Positions 13,851-26,160 of a DNA stretch of 64,000 nucleotides are shown here, piece after piece. This stretch comes from Anas platyrhynchos (Eukaryota; Chordata; Aves; Anseriformes; Anatidae): assembly GCF_047663525.1 (NCBI RefSeq), contig NC_092594.1, positions 37,142,001 through 37,206,000 on the forward strand, read 5' to 3'. The notes under the pieces were generated by a model that was given only the letters and a program-made list of their open reading frames with translations, was not told the DNA's origin and did no database searches. Position 1 is the first letter of the stretch. Each line of letters starts with the position of its first letter. A program made the position numbers and the translations under genes.

Positions 13851-16800
13851 ACTCAATCCATTGACTGCTGGTAGCACAGGGCATGAGTTAGCATCCTGGT
13901 TTACGATTCCCACTTTGCAATACAAAGATGCTACTCACATAATGACTTTCATGTAATTATGAGTTCTCTGCCAACACAGTGGATCAAAATATGACAAGCA
14001 CATATATAATGTTTTTTCATGGAAAATGATCTTCCATTTGAAAGTAAAACCTGATAAGAAAAGAGTTAGCAAGACTTCCTTCTCTGAACATCATTTTTTT
14101 CAAGTTGATGTACTGCAGATTTTATTAAAAACATTTTTATGGCACTGTTGGCCTTTTCTGTTGGCTGTAAGTTGTGCTTTCTTATTCTAGACCCTTTTTA
14201 TTTAATAAATACTTTTTTTAAATTGCGGGATATTTCAGTATTTGGAATCACAAGAGAAACGTTGCAGAGAGTGGATTTGTGTTGACAGCAGTGAACTCAC
14301 AACAGCTTTAGCACTGGGTTTCCTGCTGCAATTACTTTCTTGTCCTCTATCAATGTCTGCTTAGGTATGTGAGCATCTCTTCTTGTTGCAATAACTTTGC
14401 TCAGCAAATCACCAAAACTAACCACAAACATTTATTCTGGCCTCTTCTGTACACACTCCTCTGCGTTAGCTGTAGCAGGAGCGATGGCATCATTAAAACT
14501 CTTCTTCCAAGTAGCCCTGCTGCCTGTCCCCATGCTCTCCCTCATCCTTGCCACCCCTTTTCAGCTTCTAAGAGTTAACTCGCCTCTAATCTGTGCCTGA
14601 TCTCGCCACTTTTGTGAAGGTGTTAGGAGTGAAAGGCACTGCAACGCTCCTGGCTGCTCATCCTGCCCGCCTCCAACATATTTCGCGCTCACATGCGGCC
14701 CTTGGCCTGCCTGTGCTGGTGCCCATCTGTCTGGGAGGCACCGTGCCCGCCTGCACGTCGGTCAGTCCGTGGCCAGACACGGAGGGGTTGACACAGGCAG
14801 GCAGCAAAACGCTGCAGATGACACCTGCTCTGCAGGAAGCTGGTTCTTTGTGGGAGTGCTGATGCCGCACACCCCTTCCACCCGATTTCACCTGTGGATC
14901 ACCGTGCACCAGCGCCGAGGAGCAAAGCAGAGCAGGACAAGGGGCAGCCGTTCACAGCCACCCCTGGGAGAGACCAGAAAGAGACAGAGGCACGTGAAAT
15001 CCCGTGCTGTCACCACAATACATGGCACCGAAAAGGACTGCCCTTCCTGCGCTCCACTTACAGAACCCGATTTTCCGGGCACCCCCTTGTGAAACAGATG
15101 CAGAACGCTACCATCTGCTCCTGGTGGCTGTGCAAGATGCAAAGAAATGGGGGGAAAAATGCCCGCATGGGTGAGCGGTCTCCATCGGGCCCAAAGGGAA
15201 ACACACAGCTGTACCACACAAAGGAAGACGTGCGGGGGGCTGTTGGCAGGGCAGCTCGTGTTGGTGCTGCACACAGCCACGTTCAGGCCTGACATTTTCA
15301 GGCAGTCCCTGGCACTTTAACCAAATAAACGTAACCAAACCCCGGCAAGCACAGGGTTTATGGATGTAGCTGGTCCTGGAAGAGAGCAAGAGTCTGATGC
15401 CAGGCCTCAGAATTACTTGTGTGGGGGGAAAAAGAGGGAAAAAAACACAAAAATCACACATCAGTGGTGCTGGTGTGGTACCAGGCTCCAGACCCAAGCA
15501 CCAGCGACCGGGCTCTGGTTGCTGCATGTGGTAAAGCCCAGGTCATCCTCCCCCCCTTTTTTTTGGCAGGATAATCACCAGCACAGGCATGTCTTCCCGA
15601 CTCCAGCTGCACCCCCAGTTTGCCATTCAGGTGTACCCAGCAGGGCCACCAAGCCTCACGGACACATCCACACAGCTCTGCCTTCAGCTGCAGGGGAGGA
15701 AAAAGAAAAAGCTTCTGTGGAAGACAAGCCCTGGAGAGACCCCACAGCAGAGAATGTGGGAAACTGATGTTCTCCTAAATGCTTTCTGTTCTGGTCACTG
15801 GTAACCCTGCTTCTGCCTTACAGAAGCGTTCACCCTGCAGCCAGCTGAGCCAACTGCTGCTGCAGTCACAGCTGACCGTGCTGCCTCTGACACTGAAATC
15901 CCAACCAGAGACCGAGGAGCTGGCATGGAGAATCCACACAGGACAGCAGCTCTGCTCGAGTTATTTGTTTTTATGGACAGGGACACTGAACCCAGGCTCT
16001 GAATTGTCAAGTCCCTCTTAGAATGCAGAATGCTAGGCTAAAAAAAAAAAAAAAAAGGAAAAAAAAAAAAAAGAGAGAGAGAGAGAAAAAAAGAAAAGCA
16101 ATTCAGAGGGAAGAAAGGGATGGAAATATCTATCATTCAACAACACTGACAAAAAAACAAACCCTGGCAGCAGCCTCCTAAGCAATGCCTTGTTTATGCC
16201 AGCGCTGGTTGCAGCTCCGTTCGGATCAGAAGCACAACAAATTGTCTGTTTCCCTGAATCCAGCAGGCTCTGATAGCTAGTGACCATGCTGACAGAGCCC
16301 ATTGCCTGCATTTGAATGGGAACGATGAATAGTAGAAACAGCTACACTTGAACACATACAAGATTGCTTTTATAAATCCGACTGTATTTACAAGTTCGGC
16401 TTGTAAGGCCAGGGTATTTTATTTACTTTGCTGTTTTTTCAATGGTGAAAAAGCACAAGGGCAATCCATCTGTCTGAACTGGAAGCTTCTTATAAATAAA
16501 CAACAATAAAAAACAACACATGAAATTCATTTTCCCCACTTCTGTTTTGTCTGAGTCCCCCCCTAGAATCTAAATCAACAAGAGATCAGACTCGAGTTTG
16601 TGAGTAAATTTCTTTCTACCGAAACAAACAAAAATAGACAAAGATAACCCTCCTCCTTATACTTTATGCACAGTAATGCAAGTTATTTTCCACTCCATTT
16701 AGACTTTTCACCTTCCTTTCATTTACCCTGTTTTTTACAGTTCAATAAATATTTTTCCAAGCTCCACTTGCCAAACAAAAGAGTTTAGCTTCAGTGTTAC

Positions 16801-16979
16801 TCCTCTGACAAATATCCTTATGGTGTTGCACATGTGAGCCATTGATAAACAAATTAAAATTCTGTCCCAGCTCAGAGCTCAGCTGGCCCATTTCATCTTG
16901 CGGTATGGGTTTGTAAAGGTCTGGGTGTCTGTCATCCTCCCCTAACCTTGTCTTTGTCAAAGGGATACAAAAGCCTGCA
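13851..16979. other. Intergenic; GC-richer stretch at 14.6-15.9 kb
   Basis: The 14,600-15,900 part is clearly GC-richer than its surroundings and carries several 100-140-codon overlapping frames on both strands. None shows a family signature or splice logic I can defend, so they are treated as chance. The rest is AT-rich with the purine tract at 16,041. Confidence 0.5.
16041..16098 (+). repeat. Purine tract (A-runs and GA)
   Basis: A-runs broken by GG, then (GA)n and further A-runs; about 58 bp free of pyrimidines. Confidence 0.9.
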
Positions 16980-17480
16980 CGCTCGGGGCCTTACGATACT
17001 GATTAGTGTGAGTGACAAAGTGGAGTAGCAAGTCCACTCAGCCCTTCATAATAAATCTATCAAAGAGTAATAGAATTCCATCAATTCTGCATCATCCCCG
17101 AGGGTCGCTGTGCTGGGATGGAAAGTGTGTTCCGCTGGGATTGTACAACTGTTATTATTCAATTACACTCTTTTCTTCCTAGTTAAAGACCATGATATCA
17201 TTATCACTTAATGAATACATATAATTGGATCTGGACTCTATGTTTGGCTGATGAATACCACTCACTATTCATTCAGTCTCAGCTCATCTTCTGACCATTT
17301 ATTATAGACTTTTGGCTGAAAACCATGATGACAAAGGGAATTTGAAATTAGCTGAGATTTCATTCAATGCTCAGTTAGACACAAAGGCAAAATACAATTC
17401 TGACGCCTAAATGAGGCTGAGACCACATGGAGAAGTTTTGCCTAAGTTAATAGCTGTTGATTTCTACGTAAACAGACTGA
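16980..17480. promoter_or_regulatory. Candidate regulatory element with a TCF/LEF site
   Basis: Repeat-free block with ATCAAAG (TCF/LEF consensus) at 17,059-17,065, a 10-bp palindrome ATGATATCAT at 17,192-17,201, and many TAAT/ATTA cores. By composition it stands apart from the flanking simple-repeat-rich desert. Confidence 0.3.
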
Positions 17481-18268
17481 GGTAAATGCAAAGATATTTT
17501 TCAAGACAGTCTCATAACTTTACAAACAAGCAGAGATTTTATCCCCTCTTCCCCAAAGTGAAAAAAAAAATTGACTCAAAGGTAAATACTAGATCTTTTA
17601 AGTTGGTACTTTATTTCCCAACTTAGGTAAAATATTAGCTTTGAAGACATCGTCTGAGGCCATTATGCTCTTTAACTCAGCCCTGCTAAGCCAAACACCA
17701 TTTTATGATTAAATAACATTTAAATCTGACAAAGCAGAAGTGCTTTCTATACAGTATATTTATTACGCCTAATATCGAGACCATCATTAAGTTTCATCAA
17801 ACAGTGTGCCCCCAAAGGAAACTGGCCCTCCTATTCATATTGTTGGGAGTAAATGTAGCATACCTCCTTTGGATCACTGGTGAACAGGCCACCTCATTAA
17901 TCCTAGTTAGTAGATGCTGCTGGGCATGTGGAGCAGCCAAATCCAGATGCTACCCACAGAGCCTCTCCAGGCAGTTAGGGAATCACAGAGTACCACCTCA
18001 AGCCCTCCATACATCACTTCAAATTAAATTTACATTAAGTGCTACTCCATCAGAGCCGAGAGAAGCTGACATCTTTGGAAAATGCAGATGATAATCCATT
18101 AAATCCTATTATATACATGTCTTCTAATTTTACTTAAGCTCATGCATACCAAAGTGTGAGTTTGTGTTAAAAATTAAAGACCCTTTTACTAGAACAAAAG
18201 ACTTTATGAACTGTTGACTTTGGGAGGGTTTATTACAGGATCAGGCTATTCTGTCAAGACAAGTAGAC

Positions 18269-18291
18269 TTTTTTTTTTTTTTTTTTTTTTT
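18269..18291 (+). repeat. T23 run
   Basis: Uninterrupted T-run in unique AT-rich sequence. Confidence 0.95.
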
Positions 18292-19052
18292 CTTCCTGTA
18301 AAATTTCTGGTTAATCATTTGTTCCAGGGATCTTTTTTCAAACGCACAATGTGTCTTTGCTATTTCCATCTCAAACTCTTTGTTCTCTCAAACAGAAGTG
18401 CAGCCTCTTTAACTTAATCAAATGTTATGAATGAAACAGTGGGACACATATTGTCTCCTTTTGCAATTAAGAAAATATTTGCTGGCAGCTTCCAAACTGG
18501 CAACAGTAAGAAGATGCTATAAAATCATCACAGTGAAAAAGCTAAGGATTTAATTGCCCTATTACCACATATGTTAATCCCTTTATATTTTCATAGTCCT
18601 TAGTCACAGTTACTTTTACTTTGATGAGTCTCTTCTAATTTCATAGCAATGATCTTATTATTTTTGATTCAAGGTACTTAAATTTTTATATTTAACCACT
18701 GTATTTTATGTTTATGCTTCTGTCTGATTTACTTTTCTGCAAAACCCAAACTAAAATGGAAAATACACAGATTTCAGAAAAAGGTAATAATTATTTCAGA
18801 TATTTGGCAAAGCACATTACAAGAAAACATAACAAGAAATAAAATACACACAGAGACATATACACACTATTAATTTAAAAGCTATTTATCAAACCTTTTA
18901 AAATTTAATCAGAGTTTGGATTTCAGGCACTTAGATTTGCTTTAACTTTCAAATCATTTGTTTCCAAACTGTTTTTCTGTATGTCTGCTTTACAGTACAT
19001 ATAGTATGTGTGTGTTAGTTTTTGAACTGTCATTCTTCAGCAATTGAAAAAA

Positions 19053-19115
19053 GTGATGGGGCAGATTGTCACCAGAGTAAACTCATGTAGCACCATAAAA
19101 TTCAAGTGAATTAAT
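19053..19115. mobile_element. Possible ancient amniote repeat fragment
   Basis: ggggcagattgtcaccag, followed by gtagcaccataaaattcaag, resembles the same class of old repeat as at 13,745. Very short and diverged. Confidence 0.3.
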
Positions 19116-20498
19116 AAGCTGAAGTTTGTGAATGGAATATTCCTGGTGTGTGCAAGCTGAGGATGTTTTCACATATTATTTTACACTAAAGGAAACAGAA
19201 GCAGCTATGTTTATAGCCTGAGTTGTTCCAATCTGCCTGTCCAGTCTGGGCAATGGACATCAGTGCTAGTGCTGGTACCACCTTGTGCATGGCTCCAGAT
19301 GCTGCAGCACTGAGCCACAAAATACTTTGCACTGGCGGGTTAGCTCACCAAAGCTTTAGCTCAACACGCGTTCTAATTTTGCAGTTATTTTTTTTTAATA
19401 TTCCATATACTGGTTTTGAAAAAAGCTCATGGAGGACACACACAATTTGGTGGTGGCTGTCAGAAAGTATGCAGCAAGTTTATCTGTCCCTAGGAGAGGC
19501 ACTCGCTGCCTTGCAAGCCCTCACCAGCTGGCCTCAGGAGCGAGCCAGTGGTTGTACCAAGGTTCCCTTACCAAGTGCCAAGGAGAGTGCTTGATGAATA
19601 AAAAGATGTTGTAAGTGATAATTAAAACTGTAGCACTTAGTTTCACCTTCCGGAAGCACGTGGATTTGTGAATGTTACTCAGATTAAAACTAGTAGGAAT
19701 TCCCTGCATAAATAAATTCCCATTCATCAGGATTACAACATTACCCAAAATATACTGCTCTTTAATATATTTATACCCTATGATTCCAGAAACTCACCAT
19801 CACATACAACAGGGCAGTGCTCCTCATAGTTGCGAGGGGATCTTGTATAAAGACCTATGGGAGAATGCATAACTGTGATTATTGTGTTCTTTATAAATAA
19901 CTGCAAAAGTTGTTGCTGTTCACATCACTAGGAAGCATTTCTGAGGAGATACTTCTGAATACTGAAACTCAATCCATCTTAAGTGTTTTTTTTGTTGTTG
20001 TTGTTGTTTTTCTGTGTCCCCTTGAAATGGCCATTAACACTGATGCACAACATCTGCCTAAATCACCAGTTTGTATTTAAACTTCTACATTAGGGTAAAC
20101 ACAGCTTGCTGTTCTCTCTCTGTTACAAAACAGCTCTGACCGTCCCACTGAGAAATGAGTCCATAAGCCTGGAGCTTCTTCCCTTACCTCTGGACATCCC
20201 CTAACTCTATTTTTAATGAATCATCCCATTAAGAAAGTATCATACAAGATCTATCACTTCAATTTTCTTACTTCATTTTTAACAAAAGATCATAAGTTGC
20301 TATTTGTCTGCATCTGATGGGTCAAGTTTAGTTTTCAGCATCACTAGTAAGTAACTTTGGATAATCACCCCCCAGAAAGCTGATTTTAACTATTATATTT
20401 AAGATTAAAATGAGTCTCCGAAAGTTGCTGTTAAGGACAAAAAGCAACATGCTGAATTTCATATTCAAATCTATGCAGCATAATGCAGGATCATCCTC

Positions 20499-20518
20499 TT
20501 TTTTTTTTTTTTTTTTTT
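20499..20518 (+). repeat. T20 run
   Basis: Uninterrupted T-run; no flanking element recognised. Confidence 0.95.
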
Positions 20519-21464
20519 ATCTTTTTGATGGCCTTTTACAAGGACTAGAGGGCAGTCAGCCAGTACCAAATAAAATCCTAGGCTTCATTCTGGAATTCAC
20601 TGCCTAACCTCCATGCCTGATTTCCACCAGAACAGAACATTTCCAGAATCTGTTATCTGTTATCTGTTTATGTGTCTCTGAAAAAGCATACAGCTATCAA
20701 AAATAAATAAGTAATTAAATGAATAATGAGCAAGTTGTCCACAGCATCCTGAGATATCCTCGTCTACAGCAGACAAAGCAAGAAGTGCTGGTACGCAGTT
20801 TTTACTGAGGGAATACCAAGTACAACCAAAGGTTACCTGCACCTAAAAGAGGGGCTTCAAAACCAGAATAACAGCTAAAAGGAATCTTTGGAAGAAGCTC
20901 TACTGCCACACATGAAAACCACTCCTGATACAGTCCTTCTGAGGGGCGTGGATCTTGCCATCACATGGGAGCTCCTCTGAAGTAAAAGAATTTCAACCTA
21001 ATCCTTCTAGAAAGAATAGACATAAACTGAGGGCTCACCTGTACAACCCAGGGCTGGGTTACCACAGCTTTCCAACTGGCCTGCAGGAGCTGCTCTGCTG
21101 TACTCCTTGTCCACACTAGATGCAATATAACATCACATAGTTTAGCCTAATTTGGACCAAGAAAGTCACCTTAGTTCCCATTTGGCACATGGCAGGAGCC
21201 CATGTCCACATCTGGCCCAGTCCCTGAGGCTCCCATCACATGGTAAATGCCCAGAAGTGGTGAATCCATGCTCGGAGAGCTCAGGACAGCTAGCCATGGC
21301 CAAGGCAGCCTTACACCATGATCTGTGGGGCAGGGAATATCATTCCATTCTGTGCTTGCTTACCACAGAGTAAATGTTAGAGGCTCTTCCTCATTTCTTT
21401 CTAGCCACTGGATTGTACAACTGTCTCCCAACTCCTCTTTCTGTGACTTCCTAGAGGAGGGGCT

Positions 21465-21760
21465 GGATGTTGTTATTTACATGCAGCACCACTCAGAGCT
21501 TAAGCCATCACCGAGGTCCCAGTGTGCTAGGCATGGTACATACATACAAACAGCAAGAGGTAGCCCTTGCCCTCAATAACTTACAGTCCAAATAAACAAG
21601 ACAGACAGAAGGTCAGAGAGGAAAGAGAGGCACAAAGAAGTGACGTGATTTGCCTGTAGTCACCTAGCAGATGATTGGCAGAGTCAGGATTAGACTAATA
21701 GATCACTGAATCAATCCACTGACTAAACATACTGCTTCCCATTATTTCTTGGGAGGCAAA
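21465..21760 (+). mobile_element. Ancient amniote retroposon fossil (CR1/L3- or CORE-SINE-like)
   Basis: Order of landmarks: gttgttatttacatgcagcacc, gaggtcccagtgtgctaggc, agtccaaataaacaagacagac, gaggcacaaagaagtgac, ttgcctgtagtcacctagcag, ggcagagtcaggatt, ctgcttcccattatttc. From memory this follows a repeat very common in turtle and crocodilian genomes, whose right part also resembles MIR. In this genome it is heavily mutated. Family name is uncertain; that it is an old dispersed repeat is fairly secure. Confidence 0.65.
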
Positions 21761-23299
21761 CCAGGAAGAATGATCTCACTCGGCTAAGAGCCATAATAAA
21801 AATAACAGCAGTACTGAGGGCAAGTTCAGAGCTTTCTACATGATGTGCTGAGGATCAATTGGTGGAGAGGCTGCTCTCTCCACCGCCATATTTTGAATTG
21901 TCTTCACAGCAGGAATGATGGAAGACTGAGGAATGGCTGACAGTACTGAATAAAACTCCATGTAAATTCCCCTTATGAACATCTGATCAGTATTTATACG
22001 GGCATAAAGGGTTATTTATTTCCCTGTCTCCATGAATGATTTACATGCTACTCTACATTTTTATAATGCACACGTTCAGGCTTGAGGAAGAATGTACTCT
22101 GACTGGCTCTTTTTCCAAAGAGGCAATTTAACACAGAGCTGGAGCCAGGATGCTGGGTGGGGGTGGGCACATTTCAAGTGGTTTTAACTATCTTTCGTGG
22201 TAGCCATTTTCCTCCCTGCTCTCTACTCTTGACCCTTCTTTTTTTCCCTCATGTCACTGAGTTTCATCTTCCCGTAAGTCTCTGTAGTCTCAAAATCCCT
22301 TTGATCATTCTGTAGGTGGAATATCCCCATTTTTATGTAAAACATTTTGGGGATGAGATTCAGGAAGGAGACTGCAGAAGTTTTAACAATAATCACTCAG
22401 TGCAGTGCCTAGGAGCTCCCTCTGGTTCTCACGATAACTCAAGTTTTGCCAGTATCACCTCCAAGGGTTTTCCTACCTGAGAGGCAGATTTTTGAGAACT
22501 CAGTAGTCCCACACCAAATTGGGACTCAAAGTTTCAGAATGTTTTGTTCAGAATCTAGATCCAGTTTGGTGTTTTTTAATGGGCAAAATTGAAGTTTGGA
22601 TCATTTCCTGATACAGATTTTACAGTTCTGCCAAATCATGGTATTTTCCCTGAGCTTGTTTCCCCCTCTCTGCAAAATGAGCATCCTAATTGTATATGCA
22701 GAACACAGAAAGATGTACTGAGGAATATTACAGATAGATTTTATAAGGGACTTCTAAGGCTCTTGGCCTACAAATTCTAGGCAGATGAGCAGGAGTTCAG
22801 CTTCAGGGAGCACATTTATTTTTTCCTGGATACAGTCAAATGAAGTACTGGATACTTCACTTCCAGTGATACCAAATAGATGCAATCCTATTCAGCTAAA
22901 TTTGATAGCAGGAGGAATAAATCCAGTAAATATATTTGTGAAGAGTAAGACTAAGATTCATAACTTAAACTTCTAAGAAAAATCTTTTGGAGAGTTTGCC
23001 TTTTGGCCCTACAGATTATTCTCTGACCCTTCACCTTCATCCTCCAACTTCTTTAGAAAATACTGATACATCTCGTTTGTAAGACTTCTACTGGAGTCAT
23101 CCAGAATGGAATTTGTTAACGTTCTCTGTCAGCACACATTTCTGTAGCTGTTCTGGTATTAGATTATTTTAAGAGTGAGAAAGGCATGTTTGTAAAATGC
23201 ATTGAGTGATGAAACACTAAGCTAAAGTACAGAGCTACTCATCAGCTGTCTCTCACAGCAGTGTGAGGGGACCCTGGGGCCTGGGCTGGGTGTGGGGAG

Positions 23300-23376
<77 letters not shown>

Positions 23377-25690
23377 TGCTCAATGTCACTGGCATCTTTA
23401 CTGTCCCTGCCATGGGACCAGTCTGACAGTGTGCAGAGGTGAAAATATCTGGGGGGAACATTCCTTGGGATGCAATCTCCACTGCCTGGATCATTTCTTC
23501 AGGTGGGCAGACATGGCAGCCCACAACGTCTGGGCCTACACCATCTCTTCCTGGCCTTGTCCCGTCGCATTCTGCAGGACTGAGCTGCTTCCACCCAGAC
23601 AGCCCGGTGATCATGTCCATAGGAATGCTCCCGGCCCTTTGGATCAGCTGCTCTGTCTCTGGGGTTTTCGAAAGCCGCAACAAACAAACAGGCTAAATCC
23701 ACAAGTGGCAGTCCCATGCTCTGCCTTTCCTGATGGAGCAAGGCATCAGAGCCTCACCAACTTCCCAGTGCCCTTTGTAGCACTGCAGAGAGCCGTCAGT
23801 GACAGTGCTGGTCACGTCCCTTTTCAAATGAATTTGGAAATTCAGGAAGTGTTCAAATGAACCGAATTGAGAGCCCAGTCATGGAAGAAACCTCAAGCAG
23901 TCTGTCCTGTTGGAAGGAGTCTGTTATGCTGCTGCTATGAGCTTTTACTGTTGACTAAATGTCAACAGATTAAATTACCATAAAAAAAATATGGCCAAAT
24001 TTCGTGCAGGCAAAGTAGTGAATGCCCTTCTCTGAAAGCTTTCCCATAGGTAGAGCCCGCAGGCTTCCCCAGCATGTGTTTGCTTGGTCAGCTTCCCTTG
24101 GTGACCTGGTTTTACTAACATTTTCTCACAAAACAAAGAAGAAATTATCATAAACAAAGATTACATTTATTTTAACACTAGGCTTTTCACCAACATTTAA
24201 CCTTTATGGGGAATCAAATTATTTTTTTCCATGACTAAGAAAAATCTGGTGATATATAATTAAAATAACAAAGAAGAGTCCCGTTCTATACAAGTGTAAT
24301 TATGTTCGTGTGGTATCACTGTAATTGAAACACAGAAGATGTTTCAGTCTGTATTAAAAGAGAATTTCTTTCAGTGGGTTTCCTGAAGCTCATTAGATAT
24401 TCCCTGGCCTATTCTCCTAAGTAATTAGATTTTAACAGGATTTTCAACAGATCAGAGCAATCTCTGTGGGTGCCAGTAGGAGACTCTCCCTCTGGCCTTA
24501 CCAGCAGGGCAGCATGGATAACATCCAGGCTGGGAGTTAATAGGACAATTACTGGCCTCTTTTAAATGAGTTACATTAATGCACTTAAGCTAAATGGCTC
24601 TGCATATGATTAAATATTAACATCTGCAAAATATGAAATCATGATATGCAATCAAGTTTTGTTGTTTTAATTTCCCAAATGCCGGATTTCAGTGGTGTAT
24701 GTAAATGTGCGTTGGATAGTGTATGTTAAACTTTCAAAACACAGATCAACACTATTTGCAAATGGTTCTTCTGGAGCTACTTAGTTAAACATCTTAAAAT
24801 AGCACAAGCCAAGAGGAAATTATCAAAAATGATATAAAAACAAGAAAAGGAAAAAATAAAAACTTAATTTTGAATGTCTCGAAGGAAGCCAGGTCAAGAT
24901 TTTCATTGCAAGCTACAAAAAGATCAAAAATTTAAATTCAGTGGCTCGATACCTAACTGCTTCCAAGTAGGAACAGGAAAAGGAACAGGAACCAGACAAA
25001 ATATGAAGCAGCACGGCCAGAATGGATGCGTGCTGCAATGGATAATGTTTTTACCAAACTGTTCCCTACGGGTTGCCTAAGGCTTCTTTGCATGATATGA
25101 AAAGTTGTATGTTTGTTTCTTCATGCTCTGCATTGCACACATCCATTTAACAGAATTTTGAGTGCACACAGGCATGTGCACATACACACATATATGTACA
25201 GACATACATTCAGAGAGAGGGATGCTTTATTTAGTAAGAAATTTTGTCACCACACATTCAGAGGATTGAATGATCAGTCCAAGACGTACCCCTCATTTCT
25301 AAAATAGTAAGCTGGGATTTGATGAAGTCTGTTTGTAAGTTCATCCCTGTTGAGAAAAATACATACACATGTGACTAGGGGGAGAGGAGGTGTGAGCTAT
25401 ATAACTATATGGCTCAGATTTGTCCCGTGTCGCATTAACTTGTTGTTCTGTGTATCTCCTCACCACACCCCATGCCCTGTCCACGCTAATCCTGACCACT
25501 CTTTACATCTTGGATATCTGAGTACAGCCTCTCTGCACATTGACTCAGTTACCCTGGTGTGCTCCTGCCCTCTCCAACACACTCACAAAATCATCTGACA
25601 AGCTAAGTAGGGATTTTATCTGGGCTGGAAACATACTTGCTTTGCAACAAGGAGACAGGCTGTATACTGATAGTTCTCCATGATTTCCAT
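21761..25690. other. Gene desert between an ancient repeat and a CR1
   Basis: No exon seen. Contains (GGGACA)12. The block 24,160-24,740 (ttaaattaatgcacttaagc-type words; tgcatatgattaaatatt) is repeat-free and may be conserved. Frames at 23,220-23,860 arise from the hexamer and GC-richer flank. Confidence 0.5.
23301..23373 (+). repeat. (GGGACA)12 hexanucleotide array
   Basis: Twelve perfect copies of GGGACA. On the minus strand it reads as an uninterrupted Val-Pro dipeptide run inside a chance frame. Confidence 0.97.
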
Positions 25691-25770
25691 GAATAGAATA
25701 GAATAGAATAGAATAGAATAGAATAGAATAGAATAGAATAGAATAGAATAGAATAGAATAGAATAGAATA
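25691..25770 (+). repeat. (GAATA)16 perfect pentanucleotide array
   Basis: Eighty bases of uninterrupted GAATA repeat. It occupies the place of the CR1 tail repeat of the adjoining antisense element, so it probably grew from it. Perfection implies recent expansion and likely length polymorphism. Confidence 0.97.
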
Positions 25771-26160
25771 GTTCAGTCATAAGAGACCTTCATCTTCCTC
25801 AACTGCTTGACTACTTTAGGGTTAACCAAAAGCTCTTCTCCAGGCTGGACAACACACGTGTCCTCAGCCCCTCCTGACAGGACATGCCTGCCTGCCCTTT
25901 TACTAGCTCTGTTGCCCTCCTCTGGATGCTTTCAAGGACCTTAACATCCCTTTTTAATGGGGAACACAGAATGGCATGCAATATTCAAGTTGAGGCCCCT
26001 CCAATGCTAATTATAGCAGGAGAATCACCTCTTTTAACCAGCTGGCCAAACACACCAATCTTGCTGGATTTCTTTGTGTCACTGAGAGTTTTCCCTGTCA
26101 AAACCTCTGAATATTCCTTGGATTTAAAGTGTGGCAAGGACTACACAGCACAGAAGCACT
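25691..26160 (-). mobile_element. CR1 LINE fragment, antisense, with expanded tail
   Basis: After a (GAATA)16 array comes diverged reverse-complement CR1 sequence: agagaccttcatcttc, then gttgccctcctctggatg, caatattcaagttgaggcc and aggagaatcacctc. This matches the order of landmarks in antisense CR1 3' ends. The right edge is approximate. Confidence 0.75.

Larger units (their letters stand above)
17481..21464. other. Gene desert, AT-rich
   Basis: No exon seen. Holds two T-runs (18,269; 20,499), (GTT)n at about 19,992-20,007, and a possible old repeat at 19,053. The 18,420-19,010 part is unique and AT-rich. Confidence 0.6.

Noticed and set aside
14593-15767. Cluster of overlapping 100-139-codon frames on both strands
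   Set aside because: They occupy a GC-richer patch, overlap each other in conflicting frames, and show no signature, so chance is the simplest reading.
23222-23683. 153-codon minus-strand frame with a Val-Pro run
   Set aside because: The Val-Pro run is simply the (GGGACA)12 array translated.
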